In this document: in pieces, positions 25,262 to 34,062 of the stretch
How the letters are laid out: every line of letters begins with the position of its first letter
How positions within the stretch are numbered: the stretch's first letter is position 1
Assembly: GCF_024347635.1 (NCBI RefSeq)
Contig: NZ_AP025511.1
Span: forward strand, 1,178,001 to 1,242,000
Direction: 5' to 3'
Source: Vibrio tasmaniensis
GTDB taxonomy: Bacteria > Pseudomonadota > Gammaproteobacteria > Enterobacterales > Vibrionaceae
Length of the DNA stretch: 64,000 bases
Made by a program: the position numbers and the translations under genes
Notes under the pieces: generated by a model
Seen by the model: only the letters and a program-made list of their open reading frames with translations
Databases searched by the model: none
Told to the model about the DNA's origin: nothing

Positions 25262-27268
25262 ATGGAAAGCCCAGTCAGATCAACAATTAAGCTTTCAGCC
25301 CTCTATATGGCAATTGTCAGCGCGTTTAGTAGTTCTGTTATTGCCGAAGAAAATACATCGCACTTCGATGAAGTTGTGGTTTGGGGAACGAAAGTCTCAA
25401 GCAACACTGAATCGATCATTGCAGATGACATGTCATTGAAGCAAGCTGACCATATGTCAGATTTGCTGCGCGAAATCCCCGGTGTTGATGTTGGGGGAAC
25501 GCACTCGATCAACCAGCGAATTACGATTCGCGGCCTAAGCGAAACTGACTTAGACATTCGATTAGATGGCGCTTCTCAGCACGCCAACATGTTCCATCAT
25601 ATTGGTAATTTGACTCTTAACCCTGATATATTGAAATCAGCTGATATCCAAGTAGGTAACAACTCGGTGACGCAAAATGGGTTAGGCGGTTCAGTGCTGT
25701 TTGAAACCAAAGATGCCAAAGATCTACTTCGCTACGACGAGACTTTTGGCGCTCGCGTTTATGGCGGGTATGCCACGAATGCAAGCCAGCAAGGTTCACT
25801 TACTGTGTATGGTTTGTTGTCAGATAACGTCGATGCCATGCTTTACAGCCATTACATGAGCCGTGACAACTTTGAAGATGGTGATGGTACTGAAACCTTT
25901 GGCTCAGAAGGGGATGTATACAATATTCTAGGTAAGATTGGTTTTGAGCCAAGTGACTTACACCGTTTTGAACTCTCTTATGATTTATATCGTGATAGCG
26001 GTGATTACAGCCCACGTCCTGACATGTCGGGCGGTACCAACGTGGGTTTATCTAAAAACATCCTCATTCCTACCGATTACGACCGTGACACCATAACGGC
26101 TAGCTATGAACTGCGTGGTGAGAGTCATCAAGGTAAGGTGACTTTGTACCATACGGAAACAGAAATTCAGCGAGATGAAAGTGTTATGGCACCACGTTGG
26201 CCTTCTAATCGCTTATCCAAAAACACGGCTAAAAACCAAAACGTTGGTCTCAACGCAAAGTTCCAATCCGATTATCGCCTGATGTCGTTTGATAACATCG
26301 CGACTTATGGCTTTGACTACATGGACAAGTCATCGAGCAGCTATTACGGCAGCAGCAAGTTTATGGACGAGTCAGCAATTTCTACAGCCCTTTTTGTTGA
26401 AGATCAGTTCTACTTTACTCAAGCATTCTCGGTTACGGCAGGGCTTCGTTTTGATGATTACCAACGTAAAGCAGAAGTCGGTAGCGAAGATTTTGACGAT
26501 GTAACTTGGTCGTTGGCCACTCAATGGGATGTTACTCAAGATTGGACGCTGTTCGCGAGTACACGTTCGTTGTTCAAAGGTCCTGAGTTGATGGAGAGCT
26601 TTATTGCTTACCAAGATGTTGCTTATTTGGCTAACGATCTCAAGGCTGAGACAGGTCAGAACACGCAAGGTGGTGTTCGTTTCGACAAACGCTTTGAGAA
26701 CCATTTTGTGGGTGCCAACCTGACAGTGTTCCAAACTAATATTGATGACTACATTGCCGAAAAGTACCAACGTGCGAGTAAGAGTTATTTGATTTATAAC
26801 TTAGGTGACGTGGAGATAAAGGGTGTTGAGGCAAGCCTATCTTATGGTTACGAGATGTTTAACAGTAAGCTGTCTTATGCGCTTTCTGAGACTAAAAATA
26901 AAGATACAGGTGGCCCAGTCAAAGGTGGTAATAGTCGAAGTATTGATATGGGCGACAGCATTACGCTCACGCTGGATTATCAGTCTGAAGCGCTTGAGAC
27001 TATCTTCGGTTGGAACTCGATGTTCGTGAAAGACGAAGACAACGTATTCGATGGTCAGCCGATCAAAGAGGGCTACGATGTTCATAACCTGTACGCGCAG
27101 TGGATGCCATCAAACGTCGATGGATTGTCTGTCACCTTTGGTATCGATAACGTGTTTGATGAGCAATACACCTCACACGCTTCTCGTTCAGGCACGGCAA
27201 GAGGCTTTACCTTGGATGACTATGAACCAGGTCGTAACTACAAACTTTCAGCGGCGTATCAGTTCTAG
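25262..27268 (+). CDS. TonB-dependent outer-membrane receptor
   Basis: A 668-residue receptor with a signal peptide (cleavage after VIA, residue about 28), a TonB box (DEVVVWG, about residues 35-41), plug (LLREIPGVDVGGTHSINQRITIRGLSETDLDIRLDGA, NSVTQNGLGGSVLFETKDA) and a barrel ending in AAYQF. AGGA at 8 nt precedes the ATG. The Fur box and the divergent AraC regulator make iron-siderophore or heme uptake the likely role. The AraC/receptor pair resembles several Vibrio siderophore loci (for example those for catecholates or desferrioxamine), but the ligand cannot be decided. Confidence 0.92.
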   Translation: MESPVRSTIKLSALYMAIVSAFSSSVIAEENTSHFDEVVVWGTKVSSNTESIIADDMSLKQADHMSDLLREIPGVDVGGTHSINQRITIRGLSETDLDIRLDGASQHANMFHHIGNLTLNPDILKSADIQVGNNSVTQNGLGGSVLFETKDAKDLLRYDETFGARVYGGYATNASQQGSLTVYGLLSDNVDAMLYSHYMSRDNFEDGDGTETFGSEGDVYNILGKIGFEPSDLHRFELSYDLYRDSGDYSPRPDMSGGTNVGLSKNILIPTDYDRDTITASYELRGESHQGKVTLYHTETEIQRDESVMAPRWPSNRLSKNTAKNQNVGLNAKFQSDYRLMSFDNIATYGFDYMDKSSSSYYGSSKFMDESAISTALFVEDQFYFTQAFSVTAGLRFDDYQRKAEVGSEDFDDVTWSLATQWDVTQDWTLFASTRSLFKGPELMESFIAYQDVAYLANDLKAETGQNTQGGVRFDKRFENHFVGANLTVFQTNIDDYIAEKYQRASKSYLIYNLGDVEIKGVEASLSYGYEMFNSKLSYALSETKNKDTGGPVKGGNSRSIDMGDSITLTLDYQSEALETIFGWNSMFVKDEDNVFDGQPIKEGYDVHNLYAQWMPSNVDGLSVTFGIDNVFDEQYTSHASRSGTARGFTLDDYEPGRNYKLSAAYQF

Positions 27269-27294
27269 AGAAGGTTCTATCTCTTAGGTTCAGT

Positions 27295-27339
27295 TAAAGC
27301 GTTTCTTGATCAAAGAATCGAGAGGCGCTTTAGTTTTTT
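27295..27339 (+). terminator. Terminator of the TonB receptor gene
   Basis: TAAAGCG pairs with CGCTTTA, with an inner TTCTT/AAGAA stem, then a T6 run. Confidence 0.7.
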
Positions 27340-27508
27340 CGCTTTAAACCATTTTTTGCTCTAACCAGTTTTACTCGATTTAAGTGGTTTAATGGAAGCC
27401 AGTAGCTAGCGATATTCAAATGGTTTAGTGTGATTTAAAAAATGTCTATTAGATTGGCAGAGACAACGCACCGCCGTATTCGATACTTTTGACTTTTGAC
27501 TATCGGCG

Positions 27509-28435
27509 TTACTGGTGGTTAAGGTAGACGCTCGAACGTTGCTCAATCACTTTGAACAGACGCGAAAGCGCAAAGCATAAAGCAAAATATACGAAGCCTA
27601 CAATCAGCCAGATCTCGAAGATCAAACCTGAAGAGTTTGCCATCTCAGTACCAACAAACGTCATCTCTTGAATAGAAATCAGTGACACAATCGACGTGTC
27701 TTTAACCAAGGAGATTGCTTGGCCAGCCAATGGTGGGGTGATGGCAGTTAATACTTGTGGACCAACCACAAATCGATACTTAGACAATGCAGACAAGCCA
27801 AGCGAATCGGCCGCTTCCCATTGGCCTTTAGGAATACCTTCTAAACCCGCTCGAATCACTTCCGCAATATAAGCCGAAGAGAGCAAACCAATACAAATAA
27901 CACCAGACGCTAAGTTTTCCCAAAGGTTAGCTGGGCCGAACAGGAAATCTTGAACAGCGTTAATCTCGCCACTGTGTTCACGCAAGATACTTTCTAAGCC
28001 AAGTAATGGGATCAGTTGGTTAGAAACAAAGAAGTAAAAGATGAATACAAACACCAACGGCGGAATATTACGAACCAACTGAATGAAAATCAGTGCCGGT
28101 GTTTTGAAAAAAGCGATCTTTGAGTGTCTTGCCACACCTAACAGTGTGCCAAAAGAGAGTGCTAACACCATACTCCATAAACTTAAGCGCAGTGTAGCGA
28201 TCAAGCCTTGGAAAAAGTAGGGAATACTGCCTTGAGAAGGTGGAATGAAAATTAAGGTAAACGCATCTTCCCAACGCCACTGGTAGTTAATACCAACAGC
28301 AGAACGATAATAAAGCCAGCCTGCAAACACACAAATAACGGCGAGTAACACACCATCCAAAAGGTTAAGGCGTTGATACCAAGGCTTCATATGAACGTTG
28401 GGCTTAGGTGTTGTCAATGCGCTAGTACTACTCAC
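27509..28435 (-). CDS. Polar amino acid ABC transporter permease (second permease)
   Basis: A GTG start at 28435 is preferred (AGGA 5 nt upstream), giving about 308 residues; an ATG 60 nt earlier would lack a good RBS. It is a HisM/GlnP-type permease with GLIATLRLSLWSMVLALSFGTLLGVAR, an extended periplasmic loop around residues 155-185, and the EAA-type loop AYIAEVIRAGLEGIPKGQWEAADSLGLSALSKYRFVVGPQ that docks on the ATPase. It is the last gene of a four-gene operon (ATPase, permease, binding protein, permease). Confidence 0.9.
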   Translation of the reverse strand: MSSTSALTTPKPNVHMKPWYQRLNLLDGVLLAVICVFAGWLYYRSAVGINYQWRWEDAFTLIFIPPSQGSIPYFFQGLIATLRLSLWSMVLALSFGTLLGVARHSKIAFFKTPALIFIQLVRNIPPLVFVFIFYFFVSNQLIPLLGLESILREHSGEINAVQDFLFGPANLWENLASGVICIGLLSSAYIAEVIRAGLEGIPKGQWEAADSLGLSALSKYRFVVGPQVLTAITPPLAGQAISLVKDTSIVSLISIQEMTFVGTEMANSSGLIFEIWLIVGFVYFALCFALSRLFKVIEQRSSVYLNHQ

Positions 28436-28522
28436 GTCATTCCTGTTTAAACAATAATTATTAATGGTTTGTTGTTTGGATCTAAAACGAATCAAATAAA
28501 GCTAATCAAGTTGCCGATGAGA

Positions 28523-28547
28523 AGGCAGTGCAGACAACGCACTGCCT
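28523..28547 (-). other. Intra-operon hairpin after the binding-protein gene
   Basis: A GC-rich 9-bp perfect stem (AGGCAGTGC / GCACTGCCT) with a 7-nt loop and no T run lies in the gap between the binding-protein stop and the last permease. Such hairpins often protect the upstream mRNA so that the binding protein is made in excess. Confidence 0.6.
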
Positions 28548-28570
28548 GGATTCACTAGCAAAAGTTCAGA

Positions 28571-29380
28571 TTACTGACCTTGAGCAATCTGGTCTTGCCA
28601 ATCTAGAGTAGAGAACCAGTACTCGTAACGCTCTTTCAACCAACCGTCTTCTGTACGTGCTTTGATCCATTCGTTGAAGAACTCTGCCTTGTCAGTTTCA
28701 CCTAGGCGAACTGCAAACGCTTCGTTACCTTTTGATAGACGCTCTTCAAATGGAATAAATAGCGTGTCTGCGTTTTTGATCGTTTCGTGTTCTGGTTTCG
28801 GGCTAGACGCAATAACCGCGTGTGCGTTGCCGTTCAACACTTCTTGGAATGCTTGAGCATCGTCATCGAACTGTAGAACTTTCGCTTTAGGAAAGGTTTC
28901 ACGAGCCACTTGGACTGTGAACGCACCACGACGAGCAGCAATTTTCACGCGGCGAGAATCAAAATCAGAGATTTGAGTAAAACCTTCCGCTAGATCTTTG
29001 TTAGCTGCCAGTTGAACACCAGAGTGCGAGTAAGGTTCAGTGAACAATACGCTTTTTGCACGCGCTTCAGTGATAGACATACCGCCGATGATCACATCAA
29101 ATTTCTTCGATAATAGAGAAGGGATAATACCGTCCCATGCTGTCGGTACAAATTCGACTTTCCAGCCCGAATCTTCGGCAAGGCGTTTTGCTACGTCGAT
29201 TTCAAAACCAACAAGATCACCTTGTTTGTTACGCATCGCCCAAGGAACAAATGTCGACATACCAACGCGCAGTGAGCCACGTTCGTTGATTTTATCGAGG
29301 TTAGGCGTTTCAGAAGCAAGTGCAGGCAAACTTACGGCAAGCGCAAGTAGGGCTGTAATCGCGGTTTTAAATAGCTTCAT
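28571..29380 (-). CDS. Polar amino acid ABC transporter periplasmic binding protein
   Basis: A 269-residue type-2 periplasmic binding protein with a signal peptide (KTAITALLALAVSLPALAS). Family signatures are LRVGMSTFVPWAMRNKQGDLVGFEIDVAKRLAEDSGWKVEFVPTAWDGIIPSLLSKKFDVIIGGMSITEARAKSVLFTEPY, which together form the first lobe. It delivers a polar amino acid (glutamate, glutamine, aspartate or similar) to the two permeases. Substrate is not certain from sequence. Confidence 0.92.
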   Translation of the reverse strand: MKLFKTAITALLALAVSLPALASETPNLDKINERGSLRVGMSTFVPWAMRNKQGDLVGFEIDVAKRLAEDSGWKVEFVPTAWDGIIPSLLSKKFDVIIGGMSITEARAKSVLFTEPYSHSGVQLAANKDLAEGFTQISDFDSRRVKIAARRGAFTVQVARETFPKAKVLQFDDDAQAFQEVLNGNAHAVIASSPKPEHETIKNADTLFIPFEERLSKGNEAFAVRLGETDKAEFFNEWIKARTEDGWLKERYEYWFSTLDWQDQIAQGQ

Positions 29381-29392
29381 GCTGATAAATCC

Positions 29393-30193
29393 TTATTGTG
29401 TTCGCCAGTTAGCTCCGAGCTTATGCTCAAGCCAAGCAGCAACGGCAGAAAGTGAAAGTGTAAGAGCAAGATAAATGATCGCCACAGAGAACCAAATCTC
29501 GAATGGCATCGCGGTTTCAGAAACGATGTTTCTGGCTTCAGTCGTCAGGTCAAAAATAGCCATGACACTCACAATTGAAGAGTTTTTAATAAGAGAGATC
29601 ACTTCATTGGTCAAAGGTGGCAAGGTGCGTTGCACCACCTGAGGAAGAATCACATCCCAGTAAGTATAGGTCTTTGATAAGCCCAAAGATTGAGCTGCTT
29701 CAAATTGTCCCTTTGCAATACCATTTAAACCGGCACGAAATATCTCGGCAGTGTAAGCGCCTTGAAATAGCGCTAAGGCCAAAACAGCAGTGCTAAAACG
29801 ATCCAGCCCTAATACGGGGCCAAATACAAAATAGAGCAAATAAATTTGTACTAATAACGGCGTGTTACGAATCAACTCAACATAGCTTGTGGCTAAGGTG
29901 CGTCCAACCACAGAGTTTGAGTTTCTCAATAGCGCCGTCGTTAAACCAATGATCAGCGTAGCAACCAAAGAAATCAAAGAGATATTGATGGTAACCAGTA
30001 GCCCTTCAACCAGCTCTGCTGGCCACCATTCACCATCTTCATAGAAAGCGATGTAGTCAGGTACGCGTTCCCATTGCCAGCTGTATCCCATAGTTTGTGC
30101 GCCAGAATCGAGGATCAAGACAACCGCAGCCACGAGTACAACAATTTGTACCAAAGCGGATAGGGCGGGTTTAATAATTCGTATCAACATCAA
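29393..30193 (-). CDS. Polar amino acid ABC transporter permease (first permease)
   Basis: A 266-residue HisM-type permease with about five membrane segments, the EAA loop AYTAEIFRAGLNGIAKGQFEAAQSLGLSKTYTYWDVILPQVVQRTLPPLTNEVISLIKNSSIVSVMAI, and a 4-bp overlap with the upstream ATPase gene. It pairs with the second permease as the membrane part of the importer. Confidence 0.92.
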   Translation of the reverse strand: MMLIRIIKPALSALVQIVVLVAAVVLILDSGAQTMGYSWQWERVPDYIAFYEDGEWWPAELVEGLLVTINISLISLVATLIIGLTTALLRNSNSVVGRTLATSYVELIRNTPLLVQIYLLYFVFGPVLGLDRFSTAVLALALFQGAYTAEIFRAGLNGIAKGQFEAAQSLGLSKTYTYWDVILPQVVQRTLPPLTNEVISLIKNSSIVSVMAIFDLTTEARNIVSETAMPFEIWFSVAIIYLALTLSLSAVAAWLEHKLGANWRTQ

Positions 30194-30936
30194 TAAGTCA
30201 GGATCTGATTTAGGAACGCTTGAGTACGTTCATGTTGCGGGTTTTCAAAGAGCGCTTGTGGCGTATTCGATTCCACAATTTGTCCTTCATCCATGAAGAT
30301 AACGCGGTCGGCCACTTGTTTCGCAAAGCTCATTTCGTGGGTCACACACACCATGGTGATACCTTCGCTCGCCAGTTCAACCATCACATCGAGCACTTCG
30401 TTGATCATCTCCGGATCAAGCGCTGAAGTTGGTTCATCAAAAAGCAGTAATTCAGGCTTCATGCACAGTGAACGGGCGATAGCCACACGTTGTTGCTGAC
30501 CGCCAGAAAGTTGCACTGGGTATTTGTTGGCTTGTTCTGCAATGTGTACGCGCGCGAGATAGTGCATTGCAATCTTCTCGGCTTCTTGTTTGCTTTTTTT
30601 AAGCGTACGAATCGGCGACAGAGTTAGGTTTTCAAGCACGGTAAGATGGGGGAATAAATGAAAATGCTGAAACACCATCCCGACTTGGCCAGGTGTGTTG
30701 AACTTGCATGGGAGCGATTGTTCGAGAACGGAAAGTTCACCGCTTTCGAAGGGTTCTAGCTGATTGATACAACGGATCAAGGTTGATTTCCCCGAACCTG
30801 ATGGCCCGCAAATCACCACTATCTCTCCTTGTTCAATATTTAAATCGATATCCTTTAGGGCATGAAAATCAGCATACCACTTGTTAAGTGACTTAAACTT
30901 AACCATTTCCTTGAGATTGTTCAAATCGTTGTACAT
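30190..30936 (-). CDS. Polar amino acid ABC transporter ATP-binding protein
   Basis: A 248-residue GlnQ-type ATPase. Walker A GPSGSGKST (about residues 44-52), Q-loop MVFQHF, ABC signature LSGGQQQR, Walker B LLLFDEPTSALDPE and switch His in CVTHEM are all intact. It is the first gene of the operon. An internal ATG (MVKFKS, residue 11) is possible but the SD before it would be too close. Confidence 0.95.
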   Translation of the reverse strand: MYNDLNNLKEMVKFKSLNKWYADFHALKDIDLNIEQGEIVVICGPSGSGKSTLIRCINQLEPFESGELSVLEQSLPCKFNTPGQVGMVFQHFHLFPHLTVLENLTLSPIRTLKKSKQEAEKIAMHYLARVHIAEQANKYPVQLSGGQQQRVAIARSLCMKPELLLFDEPTSALDPEMINEVLDVMVELASEGITMVCVTHEMSFAKQVADRVIFMDEGQIVESNTPQALFENPQHERTQAFLNQILTY

Positions 30937-31030
30937 ACCTAGTAAAGAGACAGGTTTACCTTAACAATATAGAAATATGATTGCACATTAAATTAAGGAC
31001 TTATGAGAATTTAATAGCATCTTGTAGGGC

Positions 31031-31065
31031 AAATTAAAAAGCAGCGCCTGATTTGGACGCTGCTT
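31031..31065 (-). terminator. Terminator of the yqhD-like gene (minus strand)
   Basis: AAGCAGCG pairs with CGCTGCTT (31039-31046 and 31058-31065); read on the minus strand the stem is followed by TTTTTAATTT. It ends transcription of the alcohol dehydrogenase gene. Confidence 0.82.
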
Positions 31066-31171
31066 GAGGATATACGCAAAGGCAAAGAATTTGGTTCAGT
31101 TTCACGGAATAAATTTTTAGATTATGGTGATTTTCTTTAGAACCTTGTTTTCCTTGCTCTAATTTTGACCG

Positions 31172-32320
31172 CTATTGAATTGCAGACTCTAGAATCTCGC
31201 GTGTTTTCTGAGGCGTGATTGCTTTGTTCTCGCCAAGCTCTAGGTAACCGTGTGATTCAAGTTGCGCTACAACACTATCAATCGCAGTTGCTTTGTTTGT
31301 TTCGTAACCGTCGAACATCGTTGGAACGTCTAGGCTGTGGTAGAACGCTTCAATTGCAGCAATAGTGCGCTCTGCTAAATCGGCACCCGCTTCCAGGCCA
31401 AATACGTTACGACCCATTTGCTCTAGCTTGCCACGCTTCGCTTCGATTTGATTACGAAGTAGTGAAGGTTGAACAATCGCAAGAGAACGTGCGTGGTCTA
31501 CGTGCCATAGTGCTGTGAATTCGTGGCCAATCATATGTGTTGCCCAATCTTGAGGAACGCCAGTACCAATCAGGCCGTTAAGCGCTTGGTTTGCAGTCCA
31601 CATTAGGTTTGCACGCCATGCGTCGTTGTCACGCTCGTCGTATTGTTTACCCAGTACAAGTAGGTTCTTAAGCAGTGTTTCAGCGTAACCATCTTGAACC
31701 ATCGCATTGGTTGGCATTGTGATGTATTGCTCACACACGTGAACCCACGCATCAACTAGACCGTTGATCAGTTGGCGCTCAGGCAGAGACTTCATTACGT
31801 CTGGATCCATAACCGCGAACTTAGGTTGTACCGCAGGATTCATGAACGCCAGCTTCTCTTGAGTCTCTTTACGAGTGATTACCGCACCCATGTTAGATTC
31901 AGAACCTGTCGCAGGAAGTGTCAGTACCGCACCAATAGGTGTCGCTTCTGTTACTTGGTGTTTACCCGCTAGGATATCCCAACCGTCGCCGTCGTATTTA
32001 GCCGCTGCTGCAACGTATTTCGAACCATCGATTACCGAACCACCGCCAACAGCGATAATGAATTCTACGTTTTCTTCTTTAACAAGAGCGACGGCTTTAT
32101 CTAGCGTCTCTTTCGTTGGGTTAGCTTCAACACCAGCGAACTCAATCCAAGCGTGATCCTTTAGAGAAGCGACAACTTGGTCGTAAACACCATTGCTTTT
32201 GATTGAACCGCCACCGTAGATGACTAGTACTTTCTTCGAAGTATCAACCGCTTGGCTGATAGCGTTGATTTGGCCTTGTCCGAAGTGGATAACTGTAGGG
32301 TTAACATAAGTGAATTGCAT
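31172..32320 (-). CDS. yqhD: Iron/zinc-dependent alcohol dehydrogenase, YqhD-like aldehyde reductase
   Basis: A 382-residue type-III (iron-containing family) NADPH-dependent alcohol dehydrogenase. The nucleotide-binding segment is VLVIYGGGSIKSNGVYDQV and VGGGSVIDGSK; metal-ligand candidates are Asp190, His194, His266 and His276 (in VDAWVHVCEQY and THMIGHEFTALWHVDHARS). Length and motifs match YqhD, which reduces short-chain toxic aldehydes such as those from lipid peroxidation and glyoxal stress. It is divergent from an AraC regulator of the YqhC type, the same arrangement as in E. coli. Confidence 0.92.
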   Translation of the reverse strand: MQFTYVNPTVIHFGQGQINAISQAVDTSKKVLVIYGGGSIKSNGVYDQVVASLKDHAWIEFAGVEANPTKETLDKAVALVKEENVEFIIAVGGGSVIDGSKYVAAAAKYDGDGWDILAGKHQVTEATPIGAVLTLPATGSESNMGAVITRKETQEKLAFMNPAVQPKFAVMDPDVMKSLPERQLINGLVDAWVHVCEQYITMPTNAMVQDGYAETLLKNLLVLGKQYDERDNDAWRANLMWTANQALNGLIGTGVPQDWATHMIGHEFTALWHVDHARSLAIVQPSLLRNQIEAKRGKLEQMGRNVFGLEAGADLAERTIAAIEAFYHSLDVPTMFDGYETNKATAIDSVVAQLESHGYLELGENKAITPQKTREILESAIQ

Positions 32321-32513
32321 TAGAGATTCCTTGTGTAAAGCTCAATTTGTTATTTTATTTGATTGCTCAATTTCTATATTTGCATATTAGTACAGTAATC
32401 TAGGGTGATGAAGAGCTGTTCCTCCAAATAAATTGCCTATTTCTACAAACTTGATATTCTTTCTGTGCTTTAGCTTACTTACTCTTAGCACTTGGAATGG
32501 AAAGTCGCCACTT

Positions 32514-33398
32514 ATGAAAACACTCGCGCAGTTGTTGCAGTCTTATGTAGAACACAAAGGTTGGGATGATCTCGAAGGGATCAGAGAAACTGAAATTGGC
32601 GGTGTGTGGTTGTATCGAAGCAGTGGCGGGAATCAGCGTCAGCCATTCACTTACCAGTCGGGTATTATCATGCTCGGGCAAGGCAAAAAGAACATCTACA
32701 TTGGCGACAGACCCGTTACTTACGCTGCTGGTGATTACCTTGTGGTAGGTGTGCCAATGCCATTGGAGTGTGAAGCTTTACCGGTTGATGGCGAACCATT
32801 GCTTGGTTTGTCTATCAACATTGACTCTCAACGTTTGCACAGCTTGGTAAAAAAGTTAGAAGATCAAGGCTTTCTTGAGAGCTACTGCAATAAGCACAAA
32901 CAGAATTCGAGCGGCTTAGAATCGACGCCAATGGAAGAGCAAATGCTAGAGAGCTTTACTCGATTGGTCAAAATGCTGCATTGCGACATCGAAGCCAACA
33001 TATTGGGCGATGCCATGGTCAGCGAGATTGTCTACCGTGCACTAACTGGTTCAGAAGGGCGTGTGCTGTTTGATCTAGCCCATCATGACGGTCACTACGC
33101 ACGTGTTGCTAAAGCGCTGTCTAAAGTGCATGAAGAATACGACCAAACCATCACTGTTCAATCGCTTGCCAACGAAGCTAACATGAGCGTGTCTGCCTTC
33201 CATAATGCATTCCGTAATGTCACTTTTGAATCACCTCTTCAATACTTGAAGAAGGTCAGGCTCAACAAAGCCAAAGAACTGATTCAGCTAGAAGGCCTTC
33301 GCATCAGCGATGCTGCTCGCCGAGTCGGTTACTCGAGCCCATCCCAATTCAGCCGCGAATTTAAGCGCCACTTCAACACAACCCCAAGAGCGATTTAG
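32514..33398 (+). CDS. yqhC: AraC-family regulator, YqhC-like
   Basis: The ATG at 32514 (MKTLAQLLQ) is taken as start because the family begins there; an ATG at 32433 would add a hydrophobic stretch that looks non-native. About 294 residues: an AraC_N cupin-like sensor domain (IIMLGQGKKNIYIGDRPVTYAAGDYLVVGVPMPLECEA) and a C-terminal AraC HTH (ITVQSLANEANMSVSAFHNAFRNVTFESPLQYLKKVRLNKAKELI, ISDAARRVGYSSPSQFSREFKRHFNTTP). By analogy to E. coli YqhC it would activate the divergent yqhD in response to aldehydes. Confidence 0.85.
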   Translation: MKTLAQLLQSYVEHKGWDDLEGIRETEIGGVWLYRSSGGNQRQPFTYQSGIIMLGQGKKNIYIGDRPVTYAAGDYLVVGVPMPLECEALPVDGEPLLGLSINIDSQRLHSLVKKLEDQGFLESYCNKHKQNSSGLESTPMEEQMLESFTRLVKMLHCDIEANILGDAMVSEIVYRALTGSEGRVLFDLAHHDGHYARVAKALSKVHEEYDQTITVQSLANEANMSVSAFHNAFRNVTFESPLQYLKKVRLNKAKELIQLEGLRISDAARRVGYSSPSQFSREFKRHFNTTPRAI

Positions 33399-34062
33399 TT
33401 CTTCTTTCAACGAAACTATGTGTTGAGAGCTATGGTGTTGAGGACTATGGTGCAAAAAGCTATGGCGTCTCGTTCATCGTTGACGCCATCATGCTCCCTG
33501 CAAGTCCTATTTCTTGGCTGAGCAACCATCTTTCTCATGTCGTCAGCCATAAGTCTCATATTTGTTGAATTATATGAGTAAATGTATCTAATTATAGGTA
33601 TTGTCAGATTGTAGGTATTTGATTCTCGAATATATTATTAACGTACTTATATAAAATAGGCTCTCTAAAATAATTAATTAAATAGCCTAAGAGTTTATGC
33701 ACGGGTATAAGGGGCAAATTCACTAACTTAGCAAGTAACGGAGTTTTAGTGTGAACAACCTATCAAATATCATCTAAATTTTGGTAATTACTCATCGAAT
33801 TATCTGAGAGAGTATTCAGGATTATTGAATAGACTTAAAATTAAAGAGAATTTAGCAGTTGATAAAGCCTAGTGGGACGGATAATTAGTCGTTTGATGAC
33901 TAATTATCCTGTAACTTGCTGATTTATAGTCAACTGAGAGTCTGATGGATATCACGTTTACCTTAAAATAATTCACTTAACATGGCGCTACTTTAATCAT
34001 TCTTTCCAATACGATTGTTAAATATAAATACGTATGCCTATATTATTAAAAGGATAATTCCG
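33399..34062 (+). other. Long AT-rich intergenic region upstream of triple-RidA gene
   Basis: About 660 bp without a gene. It contains a run of similar GCTATGGTG-type motifs around 33430-33468, a weak hairpin (ATGGCGTC / GACGCCAT, 33462-33489) and the strong 12-bp hairpin at 33879-33909. The last 150 bp before the RidA gene is very AT-rich. Confidence 0.6.
33879..33909. other. Perfect 12-bp stem-loop in the leader of the triple-RidA gene
   Basis: GGATAATTAGTC pairs with GACTAATTATCC around a 7-nt loop. There is no T run. It could be a regulator-binding palindrome or an RNA hairpin in a long leader. Confidence 0.7.

Noticed and set aside
33462..33489. Hairpin ATGGCGTC/GACGCCAT as the terminator of the yqhC-like gene
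   Set aside because: The 12-nt loop and lack of T run make it weak; kept only as a note in the intergenic entry.
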